A stretch of 64,000 nucleotides of DNA, from NCBI RefSeq assembly GCF_002081825.1, contig NZ_MUKU01000011.1:62001-126000 (forward strand). Direction: 5' to 3'. Position numbers and translations under genes: made by a program. Positions 1-8,715 of this stretch are shown piece after piece (position 1 is the stretch's first letter; every line of letters begins with the position of its first letter). Source of the DNA: Chromobacterium haemolyticum (GTDB taxonomy: Bacteria > Pseudomonadota > Gammaproteobacteria > Burkholderiales > Chromobacteriaceae). The notes beneath the pieces were generated by a model. The model was not told the origin of the DNA. It saw only the letters and a program-made list of their open reading frames with translations, and did not search any database.

Positions 1-413
1 TCGTGGTCAAAGCCCTGCAGATGCAGCATGCCGTGCACTAAGAGGTGGGCGTAATGCGCTTGCAGCGGCTTGTTTTGCTCGGCGGCCTCTTTTTCCACCA
101 CCGGCGCGCACAGTACCAGATCGCCGATCAAGGGCAGGCCGGGCACCGGCTCGCCCTCGTTGAGGGCGAAGCTCAGCACATTGGTGGCGTAGTCCTTGCC
201 GCGGTAGTCGCGGTTCATTTGACGGCCTTCATCCGCGTCCACGATCAGGATGCTGACCTGGGCCTGCTTGACGCCGGCTTGCAGCGCCGCCTGGCTCCAG
301 CGGCGCAAATCTGCGGGCCGCGGCAGCGCGGCGGTTTGGCTGCGCACGTCCAGGCTCAGTTCCAGGCGCGCGGCCAGGCGCGCCAGCAGCGGATTGCGCT
401 TAGCTTTTTTCAT
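1..413 (-). CDS. ybeY: Endoribonuclease YbeY, partial (C-terminus beyond window)
   Basis: Translating the minus strand from the ATG at 411-413 gives [20 protein letters not shown] and stays open to the window edge. The last visible part reads [16 protein letters not shown], the zinc-binding HGxLHLxGYDH signature of YbeY, an RNase needed for 16S rRNA 3' end maturation and 70S quality control. About 137 residues are seen, so only the tail is missing. The start overlaps the end of the upstream phoH gene by 14 bases, the usual phoH-ybeY coupling in proteobacteria. Identity is firm from the motif and the neighbour. Confidence 0.93.
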   Translation of the reverse strand, partial: MKKAKRNPLLARLAARLELSLDVRSQTAALPRPADLRRWSQAALQAGVKQAQVSILIVDADEGRQMNRDYRGKDYATNVLSFALNEGEPVPGLPLIGDLVLCAPVVEKEAAEQNKPLQAHYAHLLVHGMLHLQGFDH

Positions 414-1380
414 CTTGCTTGCTTTGGTATTGGTCGTAGGCGTCGACGATTTTCTGCACCAGCGGGTGGCGCACCACGTCGTCGCTCTGGAAATGATGGA
501 AATGGATGCCGCGCACCTTGTCCAGAATGCGCTCCACTTCGACCAGGCCGCTTTTCTGATGGCGGGCCAGGTCGATCTGGGTCACGTCGCCGGTGATCAC
601 CGCTCTGGAGCCGAAGCCGATGCGGGTCAGGAACATCTTCATCTGTTCCGGCGTGGTGTTCTGCGCCTCGTCCAGAATAATGAAGGCGTTGTTCAAGGTG
701 CGGCCGCGCATATAAGCCAGCGGCGCGATCTCGATCAGGTTCTTCTCGAACAGCCGGGTCACGCGGTCAAAGCCCATCAGGTCGTACAGCGCGTCGTAGA
801 GCGGCCGCAGATACGGGTCCACTTTCTGCGCCAGGTCGCCGGGCAGGAAGCCCAGTTTCTCGCCGGCCTCCACCGCCGGGCGCACCAGCACGATGCGTTT
901 GACCGTGTCGCGCTCCATCGCGTCCACCGCGCAGCCCACCGCCAGATAGGTCTTGCCGGTGCCGGCCGGGCCGATGCCGAAGGTGATGTCGTGTTGCTGA
1001 ATGGCTTTGATGTAGTAGCTCTGGCGCGGCGTGCGGCCGCGCAAATCGCCGCGACGGGTCACCAGCACCGGAACGTCTTCGTCTTCGGCGGCCGCCGTGG
1101 CGCCGTTGGGCGCGTGACGGCGCAGTTCCACCAGGCACAGTTGCACGTCGTCTATCGACAGCTCCTGTTTTTCCGCCAGCAGATAGAGCCGGGTCAGCGC
1201 CTCCACCGCGGTTTTGGCCTGTTCACCCTGCACGCGGAAGCTTTCTCCGCGGCGCTGCACGGTCACGTCCAGGCCGGTTTCTATCTGTTTCAGGTGCTCG
1301 TCCAGCGGGCCGCACAGGCGGGCCAGCCGTTCGTTGTCGACAGGGTTGAAGCTGAGGGGTTCGGCGTGCGATGTAGTCAT
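400..1380 (-). CDS. ybeZ: PhoH family ATPase (YbeZ)
   Basis: 326 residues, the normal length for PhoH-like ATPases. The P-loop GPAGTGKT is at residues 137-144 and a Walker B segment IILDEAQN lies near residue 235, followed by a TGD motif. PhoH-like proteins are cytoplasmic ATPases, often with a helicase-like fold, and are paired with the endoribonuclease YbeY, which starts inside the last codons of this gene. The ATG start matches the usual N-terminus ahead of the conserved FNP..N.RL segment. It is likely part of one operon with ybeY and possibly miaB, which lies upstream on the same strand with only the small YciI-like gene between. Confidence 0.93.
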   Translation of the reverse strand: MTTSHAEPLSFNPVDNERLARLCGPLDEHLKQIETGLDVTVQRRGESFRVQGEQAKTAVEALTRLYLLAEKQELSIDDVQLCLVELRRHAPNGATAAAEDEDVPVLVTRRGDLRGRTPRQSYYIKAIQQHDITFGIGPAGTGKTYLAVGCAVDAMERDTVKRIVLVRPAVEAGEKLGFLPGDLAQKVDPYLRPLYDALYDLMGFDRVTRLFEKNLIEIAPLAYMRGRTLNNAFIILDEAQNTTPEQMKMFLTRIGFGSRAVITGDVTQIDLARHQKSGLVEVERILDKVRGIHFHHFQSDDVVRHPLVQKIVDAYDQYQSKQDEKS

Positions 1381-1462
1381 GCGGCTCGTAGTCTGGGTCG
1401 TTCTGGGCGGCCCGCGGCGGGGCGGGATGGCAGATGGACAAGGGTTAAGGCTGCGGCGCTCA

Positions 1463-1750
1463 TCAAATGTTCCGCAGACAATCCAGTTCCGGCGCGCTCA
1501 TGCTGGCGTGGAACTCGGTGATTTCATAGCGGGCGAGGCCGGCGACGGCGAACGGGTCGCGCGCCAGCAGGGCCTCGAGCTCGGCGCGTTCGCCGCGCGC
1601 CAGGATCACGCCGCCGGTGCGCGGCGTTTTGCGGCCGGAAGCCAGCAGCAAACCGGAAGCGTAGCCCTGTCGCAGCCAGGCGACGTGCGCTTCCAGCTGC
1701 GCGTCGATATCGGACAGCGGGGCGATGTAGCTTAGCGAAACGATGAACAT
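1463..1750 (-). CDS. YciI-like protein
   Basis: 95 residues starting MFIVSLSYIAPLSDIDAQLE. A longer reading frame exists upstream but the conserved family start is this Met. The protein has the YciI pattern: beta strand with hydrophobic start, H-x2-WL(R) (HVAWLRQGYASG), a GG(V/I)ILA strand and a DPF (ARDPFAVAGLARYEITEF) segment. YciI-like proteins are small ferredoxin-fold dimers of mostly unknown activity. It lies between miaB and phoH on the same strand and may simply ride in that transcript. The family assignment is good; no function should be inferred. Confidence 0.85.
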   Translation of the reverse strand: MFIVSLSYIAPLSDIDAQLEAHVAWLRQGYASGLLLASGRKTPRTGGVILARGERAELEALLARDPFAVAGLARYEITEFHASMSAPELDCLRNI

Positions 1751-1834
1751 GGCGGCGTCAGCTCGGATGGAAAGCGCCAAGCATACGCCCGCCCGGGGCG
1801 GCCGGCGCAAAAAAATGGCGGACGGACGTCATGC

Positions 1835-3169
1835 TCAGACGGTTTCCGCGATCAGCGCCTCGCCCATCAGCGAGTGCGGGCGGGCTTCGGTGATGCGCAC
1901 GTCTATCATCTGCTTGAGCAGGCGCGGGTGGCCGACGAAGTTGACCACGCGGTTGTTGGCGGTGCGCCCCGCCAGCATGGTGGCGTCTTTCTTGGACACG
2001 CTTTCCACCAGCACGCGCTGCACCGTGCCCACCATGGCTTGGTTGATGGCGAAGCCCTTGGCCTCGATCACCTCGTTCAGGGCTTCCAGCCGGCGCACTT
2101 TTTCCGCGTGGGGGGTATCGTCCGGCAGATTGGACGCCGGCGTGCCCGGACGCGGGCTGTAGATGAATACGTAGCTGAAGTCGACCTCCATGTCCTTGAC
2201 CAGCTTCAGCGTTTGTTCGAAGTCGGCTTCGGTTTCACCGGGGAAGCCGACGATGAAGTCGGACGACAGGCACAGGTCCGGCCGCAGCGCGCGCAGCTTG
2301 CGGATGATGGATTTGTACTCCAGACCGGTATAGCCGCGCTTCATCGCCGTCAGTACGCGGTCGGCGCCGCTTTGCACCGGAAGGTGCAGATGGGACACCA
2401 ACTTGGGCAGCTTGCCGTAGCAATCGATGATGCGCTGGCTGAACTCGCGCGGGTGGCTGGTGGTGAAACGGATGCGCTCAACGCCCGGCACTTCATGCAC
2501 GTATTCCAGCAGCAGCGCGAAGTCGGCGATTTCGCCGTCGGACATCGCGCCGCGATAGGCGTTGACGTTTTGACCCAGCAAGGTGATTTCCTTGACGCCC
2601 TGCGCGGCCAAGCCGGCGATCTCGGTCAGCACGTCGTCGAAGGGGCGGCTGACTTCCTCGCCGCGGGTATAGGGCACCACGCAGAAGGAGCAATACTTGG
2701 AACAGCCTTCCATGATGGAAACGTAAGCCGCGCCGCCTTCCACCTTGGCCGGCGGGATGTGGTCGAACTTCTCGATTTCCGGGAAGGAGATGTCCACCTG
2801 GGGGCTGCCGCTGGATTGGCGCGACTTGATCAGGTCCGGCAGGCGGTGCAGGGTCTGCGGGCCAAACACCACGTCGACGTAAGGCGCGCGTTTGACGATG
2901 GTTTCGCCTTCCTGCGACGCCACGCAGCCGCCGACGCCGATGATCAGATCGGGCTTGGCCTCTTTCAGCGGACGGATGCGGCCCAGGTCCGAAAACACTT
3001 TTTCCTGCGCCTTTTCGCGCACGCTACAGGTGTTGAACAGGATGATGTCGGCTTCTTCCGGCTTGTCCGTCTTGATCATGCCTTCGGAGTCGGACAGCAC
3101 GTCCGCCATTTTGTCCGAGTCGTACTCGTTCATTTGACAGCCGAACGTCTTGATATATACCTTTTTCAT
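1835..3169 (-). CDS. miaB: tRNA-2-methylthio-N6-dimethylallyladenosine synthase MiaB
   Basis: 444 residues from [19 protein letters not shown]; the frame is open further upstream but this is the family start. The N-terminal UPF0004 domain carries Cys11, Cys48 and Cys82, which bind the auxiliary 4Fe-4S cluster. The radical SAM motif CxxxCxxC is at Cys156, Cys160 and Cys163. A C-terminal TRAM domain contains the QRVLVES segment. MiaB adds the methylthio group to i6A37 of tRNAs reading UNN codons. Downstream on the same strand are the YciI-like gene, phoH and ybeY, the gene order often seen in proteobacteria (miaB-ybeZ-ybeY). Confidence 0.97.
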   Translation of the reverse strand: MKKVYIKTFGCQMNEYDSDKMADVLSDSEGMIKTDKPEEADIILFNTCSVREKAQEKVFSDLGRIRPLKEAKPDLIIGVGGCVASQEGETIVKRAPYVDVVFGPQTLHRLPDLIKSRQSSGSPQVDISFPEIEKFDHIPPAKVEGGAAYVSIMEGCSKYCSFCVVPYTRGEEVSRPFDDVLTEIAGLAAQGVKEITLLGQNVNAYRGAMSDGEIADFALLLEYVHEVPGVERIRFTTSHPREFSQRIIDCYGKLPKLVSHLHLPVQSGADRVLTAMKRGYTGLEYKSIIRKLRALRPDLCLSSDFIVGFPGETEADFEQTLKLVKDMEVDFSYVFIYSPRPGTPASNLPDDTPHAEKVRRLEALNEVIEAKGFAINQAMVGTVQRVLVESVSKKDATMLAGRTANNRVVNFVGHPRLLKQMIDVRITEARPHSLMGEALIAETV

Positions 3170-3241
3170 TGCAGCTAGATTCCAGCGTGTTTCAGTTCGC
3201 CGCCGGGCCAAGCCCGACAAGCGCGCCGCGAGCGGCTGAGT

Positions 3242-3634
3242 TTATTGGGACGGCTGGGCGGCCGCTTCGGCTTCCCTCTGCTTCAGCATCTCCACTTCCT
3301 CGGGACGCAGCACCCAGATACGGTTGATCTGGCCTTGCATATTGAAGGTGACGCCCACAGGGCGGCCTTCCAGGCCTTCCAGTTGGCCGCGCAGCAGGAA
3401 GCGGTTGTGCTCGTCGAAGATGCGCAGGCCGGGCGCCAACGGGAACTGGCGTTCGGAACGGATGAAAATGCCGAGCAGGCTTTCCAGCAAGGAGCGGTCT
3501 TTCTTGACGAACTCGATGGTGGCGTCGTTTGCGGCGCTAACCGTGCCGGCCTTCAGTTCCATCGGCAGCAAACGGCCGGCCAGAGCCGGGGCGGCGAGCC
3601 ATGCCGCGCACAGGGCGACTATGAGTATTTTCAT
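3242..3634 (-). CDS. Hypothetical secreted or periplasmic protein
   Basis: 130 residues with a clear Sec signal peptide (MKILIVALCAAWLAAPALA, cleavage after ALA). The mature part is small and acidic with alternating strands (GRPVGVTFNMQGQINRIWVL) and ends in a charged tail rich in E, Q and A. I do not recognise a named family. A purine-rich AAGGAA stretch precedes the ATG on the minus strand. It sits just upstream of miaB on the same strand with about 70 bases between, so co-transcription is possible. Probably a genus- or family-restricted periplasmic protein. Confidence 0.7.
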   Translation of the reverse strand: MKILIVALCAAWLAAPALAGRLLPMELKAGTVSAANDATIEFVKKDRSLLESLLGIFIRSERQFPLAPGLRIFDEHNRFLLRGQLEGLEGRPVGVTFNMQGQINRIWVLRPEEVEMLKQREAEAAAQPSQ

Positions 3635-3738
3635 AAGGAATTGAATACGTTGCGCGCGATTCTATCATAGCTTGGCCAAGGGGCTGGCCAAATCTTCCTT
3701 GCAGCATAGGCGTTTTGGCGCGCCGATGAGGCCTGCGT

Positions 3739-4254
3739 TTACAAGGAGCGTTGCATGCCGACCGCGCCTTCGCCGTAGGCCTGGCGGGTGTAATCGTCGC
3801 GCGAGCAGGGCTGATAGCCAAAGCGTTTCCAGTAGCGCGCGGCGCCCTGAACCGCCACCAGCCGCGCCTGGCGCAGTCCGCGCCGCCGGCCCTGGCCCAG
3901 CACGGTTTGCACTAGGCGCGGTCCCAGGCCATGGCCGCGCGCGTCCGGGTGCAGCGCCAGATCGTGGATGAACAGGGTGTCGACCGCTTCCGGCAACTGC
4001 TCCAGCGGGCGGTTCAGGCTGGGCGGACGGCCACCGGCCCAGGGGTGGGCGAACACATAGCCCAGCAACTGTCCGGGGCGCTCCGCCACCCAGCAGGTGT
4101 CCGGGGATAGCCGGTGGCGCGAAGCCAGCGCGTCGCGGCTTTCTATCAGCGACGGTGGATAGCAGTGTTGCTGAACTTGCAGCACGGCGGGAAAATCTTG
4201 AACTTGCATCGGGCGCAGGACAATGGCGTCCTGCCGGCGACAGACTGCGGACAT
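3739..4254 (-). CDS. GNAT family N-acetyltransferase
   Basis: 171 residues. The first strand IVLRPMQVQDFPAVLQVQ, the LFIHDLALHPDARGHGLGPRL segment with the acetyl-CoA pyrophosphate-binding RGHGLG loop (family pattern R/Q-x-x-G-x-G/A), and the AARYWKRFGYQP tail strand are the standard GNAT layout. The longer start is kept because the first beta strand lies ahead of the internal Met. The substrate cannot be read from the sequence. It is divergent from the diguanylate cyclase at 4449, sharing a roughly 190-base upstream region. Confidence 0.85.
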   Translation of the reverse strand: MSAVCRRQDAIVLRPMQVQDFPAVLQVQQHCYPPSLIESRDALASRHRLSPDTCWVAERPGQLLGYVFAHPWAGGRPPSLNRPLEQLPEAVDTLFIHDLALHPDARGHGLGPRLVQTVLGQGRRRGLRQARLVAVQGAARYWKRFGYQPCSRDDYTRQAYGEGAVGMQRSL

Positions 4255-4448
4255 CGGGTGCGGGCCAATCCATGGAAGACAAAAAGCAAAGCGCGCGGCC
4301 AGAGCCGCGCCGCGTCGAAGGCGGCGATTATAGCCTCCGGGAGAGCGGGGGGCCAGCCGGCCTCGGGGAAGATTGCATGGGGGCGGTTCAGGCGCCTATA
4401 CCACAGCAAGACGCGATGTCAGACGCGTGTGGGCGGGAGCATGATGCG

Positions 4449-5492
4449 ATGACGATACCTGCGCCGGTGCGGCCGCTGGAACAAGATTTCGACGCTTATC
4501 TGATCGACGCCTTTCAATGGCGCAGCCTGGGCTTTCAGGGGGTGGGTGTGTTGGCCGCGCTGGGTTTTTTGCTGGTGCGTCGTCTGTATGGCGGCATGGT
4601 GCCGGGATGGGTGTTTCTGGCGGTGGGCCTAGGCCTGGGCGGCCTGATCCTGCTGCAGGTCTGGGCGCGGCGCGGCCGTTTCCTGCTGTTGTGGCAGGTT
4701 TTGTTCGCCATTGGCTATTGCCTGGCGATGAAGCGGGCGTTGGATGCCGGCGGTTACGGCGAGTACCTGTTGTTGCCGACGTTGGGCGTGTCGGCGCTGG
4801 TGATGTCGATCAGCATGTCCAACGTATGGCACACCCTGAGTTTTTGGGGGCTGTTGTTGTTGGTGTTCGATCCCGCGCGCGTGTTTCTGCGCTGGGGCGG
4901 CGAGCAGACGATTTACGGCTTCGGCTTTCTGGCCATCATCATCGGCGGCATGGTGTTGGTGCATCTGCAGGTGGTGCAAACCCTGCGCAGCAACCATCTA
5001 TTGTTGAACAAGCTGAGGCGGCAGGCATTTTACGATTCGCTGAGCAGCCTGCCCAACCGGCGCTCCTTTCTGCAGCAGGCGGAGTACGCGCTTGGACATG
5101 AGGGCATCGCCTTCTATCTGGCCATCATCGATATCGATCTATTCAAGCGCATCAACGACACCCACGGGCACGCGGTGGGGGATCAGACGATACGCGAGGT
5201 CAGCGCCTTGTTGGCCGAAACCTTTCACGACCAGATTTACGGCCGCATCGGCGGCGAGGAGTTCGGCGTGTTGCTGGCGGCGCGCAGCGACGCGGCGGGG
5301 CAGGCGCGGCTGGAGTGTTTCCGCCAACAGGTGCGCGCCGCCCCTTTTCCCCATGGGCAGGTGACGGTCAGCGCCGGTGTTTGTCAGGTGGGGAACGGCG
5401 GTTTGCAGCAGGCTTTCCATCGGGCGGACCAAGCGCTGTATCAGGCCAAGTCCGGCGGCCGCGATCGAGTCATCGCCTGGCAAGCGGCTTGA
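4449..5492 (+). CDS. Membrane-bound diguanylate cyclase (GGDEF)
   Basis: 347 residues from MTIPAPVRPLEQDFDAYLID; a GGGAG about 10 bases upstream supports this ATG, while a Met at 4416 is an alternative. Residues about 25-190 form five or six hydrophobic segments, followed by a GGDEF domain with DxLSSLPNRRSF, the metal-binding IDIDLFKRIND and the signature GRIGGEEF. The GG(D/E)EF core is intact so c-di-GMP synthesis is expected. The inhibitory I-site RxxD expected five residues before GGEEF reads TFHD, so the Arg is missing and product inhibition may be lost. The membrane part is not a sensor type I can name. Confidence 0.9.
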   Translation: MTIPAPVRPLEQDFDAYLIDAFQWRSLGFQGVGVLAALGFLLVRRLYGGMVPGWVFLAVGLGLGGLILLQVWARRGRFLLLWQVLFAIGYCLAMKRALDAGGYGEYLLLPTLGVSALVMSISMSNVWHTLSFWGLLLLVFDPARVFLRWGGEQTIYGFGFLAIIIGGMVLVHLQVVQTLRSNHLLLNKLRRQAFYDSLSSLPNRRSFLQQAEYALGHEGIAFYLAIIDIDLFKRINDTHGHAVGDQTIREVSALLAETFHDQIYGRIGGEEFGVLLAARSDAAGQARLECFRQQVRAAPFPHGQVTVSAGVCQVGNGGLQQAFHRADQALYQAKSGGRDRVIAWQAA

Positions 5493-5580
5493 GGGCCGGC
5501 TCCCGATACGCGGCGCGGCATTGAATTTCTGGCGGAAAAATGGTCTATTCCTCATCCGCCTTTTCACCGAGTCGCCCGCT

Positions 5581-6801
5581 ATGTCGCATTGGTTGTCCCA
5601 GATCGATCCCGATTCCGTTCGCCGCACCCCGCTGGGCGCGCGCGGCCATAATCTGCTGCTGACGCCGCAGGCCGCGCCGCAGCCGCTGTTGCTGAGCCAG
5701 GAAGAGCAGGAACTGGTGGACGGCTGGCTCAAATCGCGCCGCAATCGCATGCGCTGGAGCAGCCTGCTCGCGCTGGCGGACAGTCACGCCCTGGCGGCGA
5801 ACCTGCTGCGCCGCTTGCTGGAGGCCGGCTGGTGCGAGGTGGAACTGCACGCCGAAACCGGCCTGCGCCTCAGTCAGCTGGAACCGTTCTGGGTGCAATG
5901 GCTGGACATGTACGGCCTGCGCCATTTGCTGGGCATGGCCGACGCGCAGCCTCAGGCCGAGGTGGTGGAACTGTGGCGAGGCTGGCAGCCGCGCCATCCC
6001 TGGTTGTTGGGCCTGGCGGAAAGCCTGAGCCCGCATTTGCAATCCTCTACGCTGGAGCGCCGGCTGAAGCTGGCCCAGGCGCTGGACCAATGGCTGCTGG
6101 ACGGCTGCTGGGGCACCGAGCGCCAGTTTTCGCAGCGCGCGCTGGGGCGCAGCAAGGCTTTCGGCGCCGCGGACCGGCAGTGGTTGGCGGAGTTCGGCGT
6201 GGATCTGGAGGCCTGCGGCATCGCCGCCCACACTCCGCACGTTTTCTTGTCCGGGCCGCTGGGCTTGTGGGCCGGGCAGCAATGCCTGCTGTCCGCCGCC
6301 TTGCTGCAGCAAGGCGTGGCCTTGGGGCCGGAAGCGTTGATGAGCGTTAGCGCGGTGGAGGGCGCGATCCGCAGCGTGCGCATCGTGGAGAACCTCAGCG
6401 TGTTCCAGACGCTTAGCCAGCAAGCGCTGCCGGTGTTGACCATCTGGGTGCCGGGCCAGCCGCATCAGCGCTGGCGCGAGGCGGTTCGTCACTTATTAAC
6501 CCTGCTGCGGGTGCCGGTGCAGATCGCTTGCGATCTGGCTCCGTCCGGCATCGCCGTCGCCATGGCCGCCGGCCAGGTGGCGGAGCAGGCCGGGCGGCCA
6601 TGGTCGCCGTGGCGGATGCAGCCGGAGCAACTGACGTTGGCCAACGGCGCCCAGCCTTTGAGCGAGGCGGAGCAGACGCAGTTGGCGCGTCTGATGGGCG
6701 GCGGCCTGCCGCCCTTGCTGCACGGCCTGGCGATGGAGATGCAGGAGAAGCAGTGCAAAGTGGAGCAGGAGGCCTTGTTCATCGAGGACTGGGGAGACTG
6801 A
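5581..6801 (+). CDS. JetD/DUF2220-like Toprim-fold protein, orphan
   Basis: 406 residues starting MSHWLSQIDPDSVRRTPLGA. The C-terminal third resembles the DUF2220/DUF2399 region of Wadjet JetD and related proteins, which has a topoisomerase VI-like Toprim fold. Visible landmarks are VFLSGPLGL (221-229), the glutamate-bearing SVRIVENLSVF (265-275) and CDLAPSGIAVA (317-327). The usual acidic motif is D-L-D-P-x-G; here the second Asp is Ala (Asp318, Ala320). No condensin-like jetA, jetB or jetC genes are near, and the neighbours are a diguanylate cyclase and a symporter. The N-terminal 200 residues are helix-rich and I do not recognise them. Family link is by eye only. Confidence 0.55.
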   Translation: MSHWLSQIDPDSVRRTPLGARGHNLLLTPQAAPQPLLLSQEEQELVDGWLKSRRNRMRWSSLLALADSHALAANLLRRLLEAGWCEVELHAETGLRLSQLEPFWVQWLDMYGLRHLLGMADAQPQAEVVELWRGWQPRHPWLLGLAESLSPHLQSSTLERRLKLAQALDQWLLDGCWGTERQFSQRALGRSKAFGAADRQWLAEFGVDLEACGIAAHTPHVFLSGPLGLWAGQQCLLSAALLQQGVALGPEALMSVSAVEGAIRSVRIVENLSVFQTLSQQALPVLTIWVPGQPHQRWREAVRHLLTLLRVPVQIACDLAPSGIAVAMAAGQVAEQAGRPWSPWRMQPEQLTLANGAQPLSEAEQTQLARLMGGGLPPLLHGLAMEMQEKQCKVEQEALFIEDWGD

Positions 6802-6985
6802 ACGTCCATCGTCCTGCCCGCTGAAAACAGCCGCGCAAATCCGGCTTCGACGACCGGCGGCAAGCGGAAAAGACTGATGGGCGGCAACGCGCCGGCGATG
6901 ACATTCGGGCAAATTGGGGCGGGTGTGAAAAAACTGCCCGGCGATGGGTACACAGCGGGAAAAAGCTGCGTTATCATCGCCCCCC

Positions 6986-7077
6986 AAACCCTTGATGGCA
7001 AAGGCAAGATATCAGGGTTTTCAGGAATTGAGAGAGGCTGGCGGGGTGTCAGGCACCCCCGCCGGCCTCTTGCTTTT
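6986..7077 (+). promoter_or_regulatory. Structured leader with two tandem hairpins, second one terminator-like
   Basis: Within the 328-base gap before the symporter gene, AAACCCTTGAT (6986-6996) pairs with ATCAGGGTTT (7011-7020) with one bulge. It is followed by a strong stem at 7033-7070: AGAGGC..GGCGGGG against CCCCGCC.GGCCTCT around a short loop, then TGCTTTT. The second hairpin looks like a factor-independent terminator but lies only about 55 bases before the symporter ATG and same-strand, so it can either end the upstream transcript or act as an attenuator for the symporter. It matches no riboswitch class that I know. Confidence 0.5.
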
Positions 7078-7129
7078 GGGCCGCCGTTTTGGCGCGTGCG
7101 CGCGCCGCCAGAAGAGGAACATCCTTCCC

Positions 7130-8566
7130 ATGCTGATTGGCTTCGTCGTTGTTTATTTGTTGTTGTCCGTGGGCATCGGCCTGTATGCCGCCACTCGCGT
7201 GCGCAATGCCCGCGATTTCGCCGTGGCCGGCCGCAGCCTGCCGTTTCCCATCGTCACCGCCATGGTGTTCGCCACCTGGTTCGGTTCGGAAGCGGTGCTG
7301 GGCATTCCGGCCACCTTTATCGATAAGGGCTTCGCCGGCATCGTCGAAGACCCGTTCGGCTCGTCGATGTGCCTGGTGCTGGTGGGCCTGCTGTTCGCGC
7401 GACCGCTGTACCGGCTCAATCTGCTGACCATAGGCGACTTCTACAAACAGCGTTTCGGCCGCAATGTGGAGCTGTTTGTGTCGTTGTGCATCATCGCCTC
7501 CTACCTGGGCTGGGTGGCGGCGCAGTTGACCGCGCTGGGCGTGGTGTTCAACGTGTTGTCCCAGGGCGCGATCAGCGCCAACGCCGGCATGCTGCTGGGC
7601 GCCGGCATCGTGCTGGTGTACACGCTGTTCGGCGGCATGTGGTCGGTGGCCTTGACCGATTTCTTCCAGATGACGGTGATTGTCGCCGGCCTGCTTTATC
7701 TGACCTGGCTGATAGGCGATATGGCCGGCGGCCCGGTCAAGGTGCTGCAGCACGCGGCGGCGCAGGACAAGTTCACCATGATTCCCAGCATGTCGCCCAA
7801 GGACGTCGTCGGCTTTGTCGGCGCCTTGCTGACCATGATGTTGGGTTCGATTCCGCAGCAGGATATTTTCCAGCGGGTGATGTCGGCCAAGAACGAGAAC
7901 GTCGCGGCGCGCGCGTCCATCGTCGGCGGCGGCCTGTACCTGACTTTCTGCATGCTGCCCATCTTCATCGGCTTCGCCGCCACCCTGATCGACCCGACCA
8001 TGGTCAGCCGCTGGATGCAGCAGGATGCGCAGATGATTCTGCCCAGCTTGATCCTGGAACGCACGCCGCTGTTCGCGCAGGTGATGTTCTTCGGCGCGCT
8101 GTTGTCCGCCATCATGTCCACCGCGTCCGGTACTTTGCTGGCGCCGTCGGTGACCTTCACCGAGAACGTGCTCAGCCGTTTCATCCCGGTGATGTCGGAT
8201 CGGCAGTTCCTGTTGGCGATGCGGCTGACCGTGGTGGCTTTGGCCATTGTTACCACGGTGTTCGCGCTGTTGTCCGACGCCACCATCTACGAAATGGTGG
8301 GCAATGCCTACAAGGTGACGCTGGTGTCGGCGGTGGCGCCGTTGTTCGCCGGCTTGTTCTGGAGGCGCTCCACGCCGCAGGGCGCCTTGCTGGCCATCGC
8401 GCTGGGCCTGGGCAGCTGGCTGGCGCTGGATTGGTTCGGCCCGGCGGACCCGTTCTGGCCGCCGCAGCTGGCGGGCCTGGGCTTCAGCATTGTCGGCATG
8501 GTGGCGGGCAGCCTGCTGCCGCAGCGGCTGGGACGGCAGGCTTTGGCGGGGATGGGCCGGGCCTGA
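7130..8566 (+). CDS. Sodium:solute symporter (SSS family)
   Basis: 478 residues from MLIGFVVVYLLLSVGIGLYA, with about 13 hydrophobic segments as in SSS transporters such as PutP and PanF. Family features include the N-terminal RNARDFAVAGRSLPF, AMVFATWFGSEAVLGIP in the first broken helix, QLTALGVVFN, and LLSAIMSTASGTLLAPS, the helix 8 region that supplies sodium ligands. The substrate cannot be read off. The frame is open further upstream but the leader hairpins argue for this ATG. The next gene downstream is a minus-strand XRE-cupin regulator beyond a repeat element. Confidence 0.9.
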   Translation: MLIGFVVVYLLLSVGIGLYAATRVRNARDFAVAGRSLPFPIVTAMVFATWFGSEAVLGIPATFIDKGFAGIVEDPFGSSMCLVLVGLLFARPLYRLNLLTIGDFYKQRFGRNVELFVSLCIIASYLGWVAAQLTALGVVFNVLSQGAISANAGMLLGAGIVLVYTLFGGMWSVALTDFFQMTVIVAGLLYLTWLIGDMAGGPVKVLQHAAAQDKFTMIPSMSPKDVVGFVGALLTMMLGSIPQQDIFQRVMSAKNENVAARASIVGGGLYLTFCMLPIFIGFAATLIDPTMVSRWMQQDAQMILPSLILERTPLFAQVMFFGALLSAIMSTASGTLLAPSVTFTENVLSRFIPVMSDRQFLLAMRLTVVALAIVTTVFALLSDATIYEMVGNAYKVTLVSAVAPLFAGLFWRRSTPQGALLAIALGLGSWLALDWFGPADPFWPPQLAGLGFSIVGMVAGSLLPQRLGRQALAGMGRA

Positions 8567-8576
8567 TCCGGCCTCA

Positions 8577-8715
8577 GAACCTGTTTACGATCCGCTGTGT
8601 GTCGTGAGACCTTGCACGGTGAGCACCAGCATTCAGAATGCTGGCGTGGCCTATGCGCGCTCCGCTGCTTCAGCCGTTCTCGCTGTGTCTTGCGAGCTAG
8701 AGCGAGACAAAACGC
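8577..8715 (+). repeat. Miniature inverted-repeat element, copy 1
   Basis: A 139-base copy of a family repeated in this window. The left end reads GAACCTGTTTACGATCCGCT; the right end is diverged. The element is flanked on both sides by TCA (8574-8576 and 8716-8718), the 3-bp target duplication. The right-hand TCA is the stop codon (TGA) of the minus-strand XRE-cupin gene, so the insertion sits exactly at its 3' end. No open reading frame. Related copies are at 25106, 29105, 37080 and 48123. Confidence 0.75.

Noticed and set aside
1874-3178. Long plus-strand open frame of 434 codons opposite miaB
   Set aside because: Shadow of miaB in a GC-rich genome; low-complexity Ala/Gly/His/Gln-rich translation with no motif, whereas the minus strand has all MiaB motifs.
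4449-8566. Complete Wadjet (JetABCD) defence locus around the JetD-like gene
   Set aside because: No condensin-like JetA, JetB or JetC genes; neighbours are a cyclase and a symporter.
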